Source: Oscillospiraceae bacterium (GTDB lineage Bacteria; Bacillota; Clostridia; Oscillospirales; CAG-272). From it: a stretch of 64,000 bases of DNA. Where the stretch lies: the NCBI GenBank assembly GCA_015064295.1, contig SVSM01000003.1, positions 1 through 64,000 of the forward strand. The letters are read 5' to 3'. The notes beneath the pieces are model-generated. The model searched no databases. It was not told the origin of the DNA and worked only from the letters and a program-made list of their open reading frames with translations. This document shows positions 56,706-64,000 of this stretch, in pieces. Position numbers and translations under genes: made by a program. Each line of letters begins with the position of its first letter. Position 1 is the stretch's first letter.

Positions 56706-57460
56706 TATCCCAGTAAGACGTCCGACACCAGCATGACACAGAAGCCCACCAGAAGGGCGTAGGTCGCTCCCCGCTGGCTGCCGTGGGCATGGGTCTCGGG
56801 GATCATTTCATCGCTGATGACGTAGAGCATGGTGCCGCCTGCAAAGGCAAGAGCAAAGGGAAGAATGGCCGAGGCGATACTCACGGCGAAATAGCCGAGC
56901 AGGGTTCCCACCACCTCAACCAGGCCGGTAATCAGGGCGGCGACAAAGGTCTTTCTTGGGGAGATCCCGGCGGCCAGCATGGGGCCGATGATGACCATGC
57001 CCTCGGGGATATTCTGAAGAGCAATACCGCCTGCAATGAGGAGGGCCTCCGACACGTTGCCCGATCCGAAGCCCACGCCGGCGGCGATGCCCTCGGGGAG
57101 GTTATGGATGGCAATGGCCGTGACGAAGAGGAGCACCTTGCTCAGGTTGGCGTTACCCCGGTGATGCTCGTCTTCGACACCCATCAGGCGGTGCAGATGG
57201 GGGACCACCTTATCGATGACGTTGAGGCAGAGGGCGCCGCAGAAGATGCCCGCCACCGTGATCAGAAGGCCGAGCTTACCACCGTATTCCACCGATGGGA
57301 GGATCAGGCCCAGCACCGCGGCGGCCAACATGACGCCGGCGGCAAAGGCCAATACGATGTCGCTGAATTTGTGGGAGATCTTTTTGAAGCAAAAGCCGAT
57401 GATCGAGCCGATCACCGTGGCGCCCCCTACACCGAGGGCAGTCAAAAGTACCATGTCCAT
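56705..57460 (-). CDS. ZIP family metal transporter
   Basis: AIHNLPEGIAAGVGFGSG; GIALQNIPEGMVII; DEMIPETHAHG. Confidence 0.93.
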   Translation of the reverse strand: MDMVLLTALGVGGATVIGSIIGFCFKKISHKFSDIVLAFAAGVMLAAAVLGLILPSVEYGGKLGLLITVAGIFCGALCLNVIDKVVPHLHRLMGVEDEHHRGNANLSKVLLFVTAIAIHNLPEGIAAGVGFGSGNVSEALLIAGGIALQNIPEGMVIIGPMLAAGISPRKTFVAALITGLVEVVGTLLGYFAVSIASAILPFALAFAGGTMLYVISDEMIPETHAHGSQRGATYALLVGFCVMLVSDVLLG

Positions 57461-57475
57461 AAGAGACTCCTTTCG

Positions 57476-59758
57476 TCAGGAAGGTTTTTGAAAGAGAATG
57501 AGACGGTAAAAGCGTTCCTCGGTCCGTACCCTGTCGTAGGCGGTGCCGTAGGCCTCGTTTCCTTCGCTATTGGAGACCAGAACGGTGCCGCCGGGCGGGG
57601 AGGCAAGAGGAACCTTGACGTTGGGGCCGTGGATGCCCAGCAGGGTTAGATCGGCAGAATCGGCGGTGGGTAGCACTTGCTCCCACAGCGGCGATTCGGT
57701 CATGCCGGCACCCAGATAGACGAGGGTGCCGTTTCCCTTCACGGTAAGGGAGCAGAGGGGCTGAACCGATCGATCCAAAAAGCCGATTGGCGTCGTGGTG
57801 AGGGTAAAGCCCCCGAAGGCAATGACACCGCCGGCCTCGGAGGAATAGGGGATCACCGTGACGCCCCGCTTCTCGGCCTCACGGGTGAGGGCCTCGGCCA
57901 CCTCGTCGGTGGTTTCGTCGTAAGGGGAGGGAAAAAGAAGATAGGAGAGGCGGTGATTGTCGGCCAAACGGACAAAGGAATTGATATGCTTGCGGTGCAG
58001 GTGCGTTAAGAATAGCCCGTCGGGGGAGCTGTCGTTCAGGACTGCCGAGGAGAGAGCGGCGGCACTCTTCAGGTTGGAGTAGCTTCCGTCCGACATATCG
58101 CATAGCAGGGTCTTGCCGTTTTCGTGGAGGAGTAGATAGTCGTTCTTCAGGATATTGACGGCGACGATGCTTTGCGCGCCGTGGGTTTGGTGGCGGTAGA
58201 GAGCGTAGCTCCCGCCGAACACCGCCGAAAAGACCACAATGGGCACAAGAAGCGTCACCAGACGCTTCTTTCCCAGCAGGAATAGCATGAGAAAGGCAAG
58301 CGCCGACAGGAAAAAGGCAAACAGGGTAAAGGTAAACCGCAGGCTGATGGGTTCGATGACCCGTGCGGCCAGCTTCTCTGCCATGTGGAGCAGCAGCCCC
58401 GCCAGATCTCCCGTCGAGGCGGCAAACAGGCCGGCAAGAGGCGTGCCGTAAAGGAGAAGCGTCAACAGGGCAAGAAGGAGCATCGTACCGGTCAGGGGCA
58501 AAAACAACAGGTTACTGAAGGGCGAAACGAGACTGCATTCCCCAAAGTACCAGGCCGAAAAGGGGAGAGTAAAGAAGACGGCCGACACCGTAACGGCCAT
58601 GGCGGCCAGCGCTTTTCCCAGCAGCTTGATGGGGAAAGGACTTTTGGCCGTCTTTTTCAATAGGAAGGAGGCCAGGGGACTGCCGAGAGCGATGATGCCC
58701 GCCGTAGCGGAGACTGAAAGAAGAAAGCCCACGTCGGTGACGGCGTTGGGAGATAGGAGAAGAATGAGTGCCGCTGCCAGTGCAAGGGCCGTCGGAGGGT
58801 CGTAGCGCTCTCCCGTGATAAAGGCCACCAGCGTCAGAAACAGCATAATACCCGAACGCAGGACAGAGGCGGGAAAGCCGGTAAGAGCAGCGAAAAAGAC
58901 GATCATGACCGAGGCGCTCAGCAGCTGGAGCCACGGAGGTGCTCGGAAAATACGGATGAAGATCAGCAGGCCACCCACTAAAACCGACAGATGCAGACCG
59001 CTGACGGCAAGGATGTGGGAGAGGCCGAGGAAGCGGAAGTCCCGCTTGACGTTGTCGGTGACATCGTCCCTTCTGCCCAGCAGGATGCCGGAAAGGAAGC
59101 CGCCCCTTTCCTCATCGAACAGCAGCCGGAGCCGTGCCGATAGAGCGCTTGACAGGCGGGAGAGACGGGAGGCGATACCCCCATTCCCCGGCGTGACGGC
59201 GACCTCGCCCTCCTCATCTCCCGTAGCCACGAGAAAAATGCCGTCGGAGGCGTAGTAGCTTCGGGTAGGGAAGCCGTTATCCTCTTCGGGTGGCAGGGAC
59301 AGCGTCACTGACAGGGTGATGAGATCGCCCACCTCGGCGTCGCAGTCCCTCGGGATCTCAAGCAGCACCGAAAAGGAGACCGCCTCACCCTTCCACTCCT
59401 CGGCCTTGGCGGTATAGAGCGACAGATAGTCGCTGGTGTAGGTGACGTCGGTGACGGTGGCGGTCAGCGTCCCCTGTTCTCCGTCACGGGCGGTCATGTC
59501 GGCCACGTGCACGTCGAACCAGAGCCACGAGGACAGACAACCGGCAAACAGCCCAATCAAAATGGGCAGGACGGGAGAGAGGGATGGCTTTCGCCCGGGA
59601 CGGAGCAGCGTGCGGAGCAGGATCAGTGCGGCGGCTGACACCGCAAACAGCAGAAGACATATGAGCTTCCCCCAAGCGGAAAGCAGCCGTAGACAAAATG
59701 CCGCTCCCGCAAAGCAGGTGCAGACGGTCAGAAGCGGTCGGTGTTTTAGGTATTCCAT
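57476..59758 (-). CDS. comEC: ComEC/Rec2 family DNA uptake protein with degenerate C-terminal MBL domain
   Basis: FLGLSHILAVSGLHLSVLVGGLLIF competence domain; DUF4131-like N-terminus; MBL motif region reads HLHRKH. Confidence 0.88.
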   Translation of the reverse strand: MEYLKHRPLLTVCTCFAGAAFCLRLLSAWGKLICLLLFAVSAAALILLRTLLRPGRKPSLSPVLPILIGLFAGCLSSWLWFDVHVADMTARDGEQGTLTATVTDVTYTSDYLSLYTAKAEEWKGEAVSFSVLLEIPRDCDAEVGDLITLSVTLSLPPEEDNGFPTRSYYASDGIFLVATGDEEGEVAVTPGNGGIASRLSRLSSALSARLRLLFDEERGGFLSGILLGRRDDVTDNVKRDFRFLGLSHILAVSGLHLSVLVGGLLIFIRIFRAPPWLQLLSASVMIVFFAALTGFPASVLRSGIMLFLTLVAFITGERYDPPTALALAAALILLLSPNAVTDVGFLLSVSATAGIIALGSPLASFLLKKTAKSPFPIKLLGKALAAMAVTVSAVFFTLPFSAWYFGECSLVSPFSNLLFLPLTGTMLLLALLTLLLYGTPLAGLFAASTGDLAGLLLHMAEKLAARVIEPISLRFTFTLFAFFLSALAFLMLFLLGKKRLVTLLVPIVVFSAVFGGSYALYRHQTHGAQSIVAVNILKNDYLLLHENGKTLLCDMSDGSYSNLKSAAALSSAVLNDSSPDGLFLTHLHRKHINSFVRLADNHRLSYLLFPSPYDETTDEVAEALTREAEKRGVTVIPYSSEAGGVIAFGGFTLTTTPIGFLDRSVQPLCSLTVKGNGTLVYLGAGMTESPLWEQVLPTADSADLTLLGIHGPNVKVPLASPPGGTVLVSNSEGNEAYGTAYDRVRTEERFYRLILFQKPS

Positions 59759-59873
59759 GGATTCCTCGGAAAAGGTTGTCACACCATTATAGCACAGTTT
59801 GCACGCCGTTGCAAGGAATAACGGCAAATAATCCGTCAACACTCCCTTATAACACCGAAAGACGGAGGGTATT

Positions 59874-60179
59874 ATGCAGATCCATCGCTATCTCAACGGA
59901 AAACCGATCACCAGAAAGGAATTATCCCACCTGGAGCTTCAGACCGACGCGCTGAAAAGCGCCGTGCTTGACGCCAGAAGGCGGGTAGAGCAGGGGATGA
60001 ACGGGGTGGGGGCCTCCGGCGCGACGGAAGGGCAAGTTCTTTTCGCTGTCCCCGGGGAGGAACGGAGGCTTTTCTCCGGTGCGCCAGAGGCACAGGAGGG
60101 TTCCTCTGTCACAGGGGAGAGGCAGGGACTTTTTTCTGCGGCGGGAGGAGAACGCTCCCCCATGCAGCATGAGGCGTGA
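59874..60179 (+). CDS. Small protein co-linear with serine recombinase
   Basis: MQIHRYLNGKPITRKELSHLELQTDALKSAVLDARRRVEQG..., ATGA overlap with downstream gene. Confidence 0.6.
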   Translation: MQIHRYLNGKPITRKELSHLELQTDALKSAVLDARRRVEQGMNGVGASGATEGQVLFAVPGEERRLFSGAPEAQEGSSVTGERQGLFSAAGGERSPMQHEA

Positions 60180-61570
60180 TGACGAAGGAGCGTAAGAGCG
60201 CCGCCCTTTATGTCCGCGTCTCCACCGATGCCCAGCGGGAGGAGGGCTACTCCATTGAGGCCCAACAGGAAATGTTGATTGCCTACTGCGTCAGCCGCGG
60301 CATCGCCGATTACCGCCTCTATATCGACGGCGGCTTCAGCGGCAGCAACATCGAGCGTCCCGAAATGACCCGCCTGATCGCCGACATTCGTTTGGGACGG
60401 ATCAGCCATGTCATCGTTTACAAGCTGGACCGCCTCTCCCGCAGTCAGAAGGACACCCTGTACCTCATTGAGGACATTCTCATTCCCCACGGTGTCAGCT
60501 TCGTGTCGCTGAACGAGAACATGGACACCGCCACCCCCATCGGCCGTGCCATGCTGGGCATCATGTCGGCCTTTGCCCAGCTGGAGCGGGAGACCATCCG
60601 CGAGCGTACCCGTATGGGGATGAAGGAACGGGTGAAAAGCGGTCTGTGGCCGGGGGGCGGGAAGGTTCCCTTCGGTTATGATTACGATGCGGCGCAGGGG
60701 ATTTTAGTGCCCAATGCCGATGCCGATACCGTGCGGCTGATGTACGACCTCTACCGCAAGGGATGGTCGATGATGGCCATTGCCCGCTATACGGGGCTGA
60801 AATACGAGCGTCTGGCCGAGCAGATCCTCCGCCGCAAGACCAACGCCGGCTACATCGTTTACAACGGCGTTGAATACAAGGGTAAGCACGAGGGGCTCAT
60901 CTCCGAAACGGAATACGAGGAGACCATGCGGCTGATGGCCGAGCGTGCCCGGGGGAGCCGGGGAGGGGCCAAGCACCTCCTGGCAGGGCTGGTGGAATGC
61001 GGCGTCTGCGGGGCCAAGATGCGGTATCAGAAGTGGGGAAAGGCGGGGTACAAGATCTACTGCTATTCTCAAGACAAGGGAAAGCCCCATCTTGCCAAAT
61101 CCGATCACTGCAACAATCGGAAGCTGTGGGCCGAGGAGCTGGAGGAGGCGGTGATCGCCGACCTCTTTGCCATGTCCTCCCGCAAGCTGGGAGAGGATAC
61201 GGGGGAGGAACGTCGGGGCAAGGGGCTGGACGAGCTGTTGCGGGGGCAGATCGACCGTCTTGAACGGAAGCTGAAAAACCTCTATCATCTCTACGGTGAC
61301 AGCGGGGACGAGACCCTGGAGGAGACCATTGCCGACACCCGAAAGGAGCTGTCGGAGACAAAGGAGCGTCTTTCTGCCCTGCTTTCCGAGGCCGGAGACG
61401 CAAGGCGTCAGCAGGCTCTTTGGCAGGAGATCCGATCGGCCGAGGAGGCCTGGGATTTCATGACGCAGACCGAAAAGCAGAGCGTCCTGCGGAGCTGTAT
61501 TGAGAAGATCGTCGTCACCTACGACCGCACCGATCTCTATTACAAGGTCTTGACAGAACAGAGCCCATAG
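60176..61570 (+). CDS. Large serine recombinase (resolvase/invertase family) with zinc ribbon and coiled coil
   Basis: AALYVRVSTDAQREEGYSIEAQ; YKLDRLSRSQKDTL; zinc ribbon CGVCGAKM...YCYSQ...CNN. Confidence 0.94.
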   Translation: MMTKERKSAALYVRVSTDAQREEGYSIEAQQEMLIAYCVSRGIADYRLYIDGGFSGSNIERPEMTRLIADIRLGRISHVIVYKLDRLSRSQKDTLYLIEDILIPHGVSFVSLNENMDTATPIGRAMLGIMSAFAQLERETIRERTRMGMKERVKSGLWPGGGKVPFGYDYDAAQGILVPNADADTVRLMYDLYRKGWSMMAIARYTGLKYERLAEQILRRKTNAGYIVYNGVEYKGKHEGLISETEYEETMRLMAERARGSRGGAKHLLAGLVECGVCGAKMRYQKWGKAGYKIYCYSQDKGKPHLAKSDHCNNRKLWAEELEEAVIADLFAMSSRKLGEDTGEERRGKGLDELLRGQIDRLERKLKNLYHLYGDSGDETLEETIADTRKELSETKERLSALLSEAGDARRQQALWQEIRSAEEAWDFMTQTEKQSVLRSCIEKIVVTYDRTDLYYKVLTEQSP

Positions 61571-61611
61571 GGTATAATAAAAACAAGACTTGCCGCAATA
61601 AGGAGACCGAT

Positions 61612-62382
61612 ATGGGACGCTTTGGAAGCCCGACTCTCGGCTATCACGCCGAGGCCGATGAAAACGATATTCCCGAACTGAATAAATGTCCGTCCTGCGG
61701 CGCGTTTTTTGACGGTGACGTCTGCCCCATCTGCAAAACGGTCTGCCCCGAAGAGATGAAGGCGGGAAACCGCGCCAAGTTCAAAAAGAAAAAGAAAAAA
61801 GAAAAGCCGGTGGGCTACAAGGTGCCTCCGGTGTGGTATCTTCAGACCTGGTTTATCCTGTTGGTCCTCTGTGTATCCCAGTTCATCGGCGTCATCTTGG
61901 TATGGCTGAGCGACTGGAAAAAGTGGGTCAAGGTCACCGTCACGGTGTTGGCCTTGGGCGGCGGATATCTCGTCGGCTTGTTGTACTTCCCGCTGTTCCA
62001 GCTATTCCAAAAGCCCCCGGAATACGTGAATTACGATTTGCCCGAGAGCGAATACCGCGAGCAGTGCGACCCCCTGGACTACGAGAGTCTCATGCGGGAG
62101 CCGGAGGACTATATCGATCGGTATATGGTTTTGACCCTGACGGTGGAGTCGGTCAAGTACGTGGACGGCTATGATATGTCCTTTACCGGGGACGTGATCC
62201 TTGCCCTTGACGGAGAGGGACACTCCTATCTCGTCTACGATTGCCGCAAGGACGGTAAGAACATTCTTACGGGGGATACCGTTACCGTTTTTGGCCAGTT
62301 CGGCGGCGTGGACGTGGAAACGGCCTTTGACTACTACGTGAGATACCCGATCGTGTACGGTGCGTACCTTGACATTGGGTAA
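61612..62382 (+). CDS. Zinc-ribbon membrane protein with OB-fold-like C-terminus
   Basis: NKCPSCGAFFDGDVCPICKTVCP; two TM; RYMVLTLTVESVKYVDGYDMSFTGDVILALDGEGHSYLVYDCRKDGKNILTGDTVTVFGQF. Confidence 0.7.
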   Translation: MGRFGSPTLGYHAEADENDIPELNKCPSCGAFFDGDVCPICKTVCPEEMKAGNRAKFKKKKKKEKPVGYKVPPVWYLQTWFILLVLCVSQFIGVILVWLSDWKKWVKVTVTVLALGGGYLVGLLYFPLFQLFQKPPEYVNYDLPESEYREQCDPLDYESLMREPEDYIDRYMVLTLTVESVKYVDGYDMSFTGDVILALDGEGHSYLVYDCRKDGKNILTGDTVTVFGQFGGVDVETAFDYYVRYPIVYGAYLDIG

Positions 62383-62387
62383 TGTAT

Positions 62388-62427
62388 GAAAAAAGACAGA
62401 GAACGCGACGTTCTCTGTCTTTTTTGT
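62388..62427. terminator. Bidirectional terminator
   Basis: aaaaaagacagagaacgcgacgttctctgtcttttttg. Confidence 0.88.
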
Positions 62428-62433
62428 GTTTTC

Positions 62434-62769
62434 TTAGGCCATGGTCTCGGTCATGGCACGGCCGCCGAGAATGTGGAAGTGAAGATGAGGCACCGACTGA
62501 CAGGCGTCGGGGCCGCAGTTGGAGATCAGGCGATAGCCGTTGGTGAGGCCGGCCTCTCTTGCGATCTGTGGGATGGTTTCAAAAAGATGAGCGATCAGGG
62601 CACCGTGCTCGGCGGTCACGCCGTCAAGAGAGGGAATGTGAGCCTTGGGGATCACCAGAAGGTGAACCGGCGCCTGGGGGTTGATGTCGCGGAAGGCCAG
62701 AATGGTGTCGTCCTCGTAGACCTTGGAGGAGGGAATTTCGCCTGAGGCGATCTTGCAGAAAAGGCACAT
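62434..62769 (-). CDS. HIT family hydrolase
   Basis: MCLFCKIASGEIPSSKVYEDDTILAFRDINPQAPVHLLVIPKAHI; VPHLHFHILGG. Confidence 0.95.
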   Translation of the reverse strand: MCLFCKIASGEIPSSKVYEDDTILAFRDINPQAPVHLLVIPKAHIPSLDGVTAEHGALIAHLFETIPQIAREAGLTNGYRLISNCGPDACQSVPHLHFHILGGRAMTETMA

Positions 62770-62907
62770 CGTGAAGTACCGTCCTTTCGGGTAAAACGCA
62801 CGTCCTTTGTCGGTGATTTCCATGGAAAAAACTTGACAAACCGGTTACGGTGCGGTATAATGTAAATACTAATATAGATATTATAGCAAAACGGAGGAAA
62901 TCTGTCA

Positions 62908-63108
62908 ATGGTCGTAACGAAAGATTCGATTATCGGTGACGTTCTGGATCACGATGCCGGCACCGCGAAATTCTTTTTTGAGATCGGTATGCACTGTCTT
63001 GGCTGTCCCGCCTCCCGGGGTGAGAGCATCGAGGCCGCCTGTGCCGTTCACGGAACCGATGCCGATGCGCTGATCACCAAGATCAACGATTATCTCAGCA
63101 CGAAGTAA
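62908..63108 (+). CDS. DUF1858 domain protein
   Basis: MVVTKDSIIGDVLDHDAGTAKFFFEIGMHCLGCPASRGESIEAACAVHG. Confidence 0.9.
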   Translation: MVVTKDSIIGDVLDHDAGTAKFFFEIGMHCLGCPASRGESIEAACAVHGTDADALITKINDYLSTK

Positions 63109-63159
63109 AACGAAGGGCTGTAACTTCCGGGTTACGGCCTTTGTTTATCGAGGAACGCC

Positions 63160-63858
63160 ATGACGTATCGAAACATTCGGCTTGACGCTCGTCTGTCTGC
63201 CGTGGCAGAGCAGGTGAGGTCGGGCGTAACCCTGTATGACGTGGGAACCGACCACGCCTATCTCCCCGTTTTTCTCATGCAACAGGGGAGGATCTCCCGT
63301 GCCATCGCTTCCGACGTGGCGGAGGGGCCTCTCGCCTCGGCTCAGGAGACGGTTCGGGAGGCAGGCCTTGCCGATCGGATCGAAACCGTCCTGTCGGACG
63401 GTCTTCGGAGCGTGACGCTTCTCCCGCCCTGCGACGTCACAATTGCCGGTATGGGAGGCGATCTCATCGCGCGGATCCTGTCGGATCAGCCTGCGGTCAG
63501 GCAGGAGGACGTTCGTCTCATTCTCCAGCCTATGACCAAGCAGGAGCATCTAAGGCGGTACCTGTCGGAAAACGGCTTCCTGATCGACACCGAGCTGACG
63601 GCGGAGGAGGGGAAGCTGTACGAGATCCTCGTCTGCCGGTATACCGGTACGCCCTATGTCCTGACCGAGGCCGAGCTTTTGATCGGCCGCCGGGAAGCAA
63701 GGCGGGAGGACGGTCTTTTTTACCGCATGGTGGAGAAGAAGCGTCGGGCCCTTGCCCGGGCTATGGAAGGAAAACGCCGGGGCGGTGAGCCGACCTTGGC
63801 CGAGGAGGCGCTTATTGCGGCACTTGACAAAATTCTGACACAAGGAGAACGATCATGA
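63160..63858 (+). CDS. trmK: tRNA (adenine(22)-N(1))-methyltransferase
   Basis: RLSAVAEQVRSGVTLYDVGTDHAYLPVFLMQQG; IAGMGGDLIARIL; adjacent to nif3-like gene. Confidence 0.9.
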   Translation: MTYRNIRLDARLSAVAEQVRSGVTLYDVGTDHAYLPVFLMQQGRISRAIASDVAEGPLASAQETVREAGLADRIETVLSDGLRSVTLLPPCDVTIAGMGGDLIARILSDQPAVRQEDVRLILQPMTKQEHLRRYLSENGFLIDTELTAEEGKLYEILVCRYTGTPYVLTEAELLIGRREARREDGLFYRMVEKKRRALARAMEGKRRGGEPTLAEEALIAALDKILTQGERS

Positions 63859-64000
63859 CAGTTGCCAAGCTGTACGAACGGCTGGAGGAGCTCCTCCCCC
63901 GTTCCTTGTCCTGCGAATGGGATAACGACGGGCTGATGTGTTGTCCCGATCCCGACGCCGAGGTCAAGCGGGTTCTTTTCACCCTTGACGTGACGGCACA
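63855..64000 (+). CDS. Nif3-like dinuclear metal center protein, partial (runs off window end)
   Basis: Manual translation MTVAKLYERLEELLPRSLSCEWDNDGLMCCPDPDAEVKRVLFTLDVTA; absent from ORF track, no stop in window. Confidence 0.85.
   Translation, partial: MTVAKLYERLEELLPRSLSCEWDNDGLMCCPDPDAEVKRVLFTLDVTA

Overview
The window is 64 kb of mostly core, GC-rich Clostridia-type (Firmicutes) chromosome. Taxonomy is inferred from gene content only. The backbone holds informational and cell-envelope genes: rarA, uppP, ftsK/spoIIIE, secG, ackA, tmcAL, yebC, argS, ylxM-ffh-rpsP-khpA, rimI-tsaD, isocitrate dehydrogenase, a Rex-like regulator, dnaD/dnaC-like genes, yicC-remA-gmk-rpoZ-priA-def-fmt-rsmB, a divergent prs, comEC, a serine recombinase, a HIT protein, trmK and a nif3-like gene. 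Two tRNA-Ser genes, a cobalamin riboswitch and a 6S-like structured RNA are also present. No CRISPR array, rRNA operon, prophage or intact IS was found. The most interesting material is non-coding. (1) Two AT-rich accessory genes sit in mirror-image positions downstream of the two tRNA-Ser genes. Each is preceded by the same 50-bp hairpin, starting at the tRNA 3' end, and by a ~20-bp-period ATCGTTRAA repeat array. (2) Three tandem ~120-134 bp hairpin units adjoin tRNA-Ser(GCT), and each carries a copy of the tRNA 3' end. (3) Seven copies of a composite palindromic repeat have hairpin stems that differ in sequence but remain self-complementary. (4) A perfect 18-bp inverted repeat overlaps the -35 of the promoter for a cobalamin riboswitch / DUF4430-like lipoprotein / ECF S-like locus. 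Two candidate toxin-antitoxin pairs (MNT/HEPN and zeta-like) and a proline-rich three-gene cluster are also noted. All calls come from reading the sequence and recalled family motifs; no database search was run.
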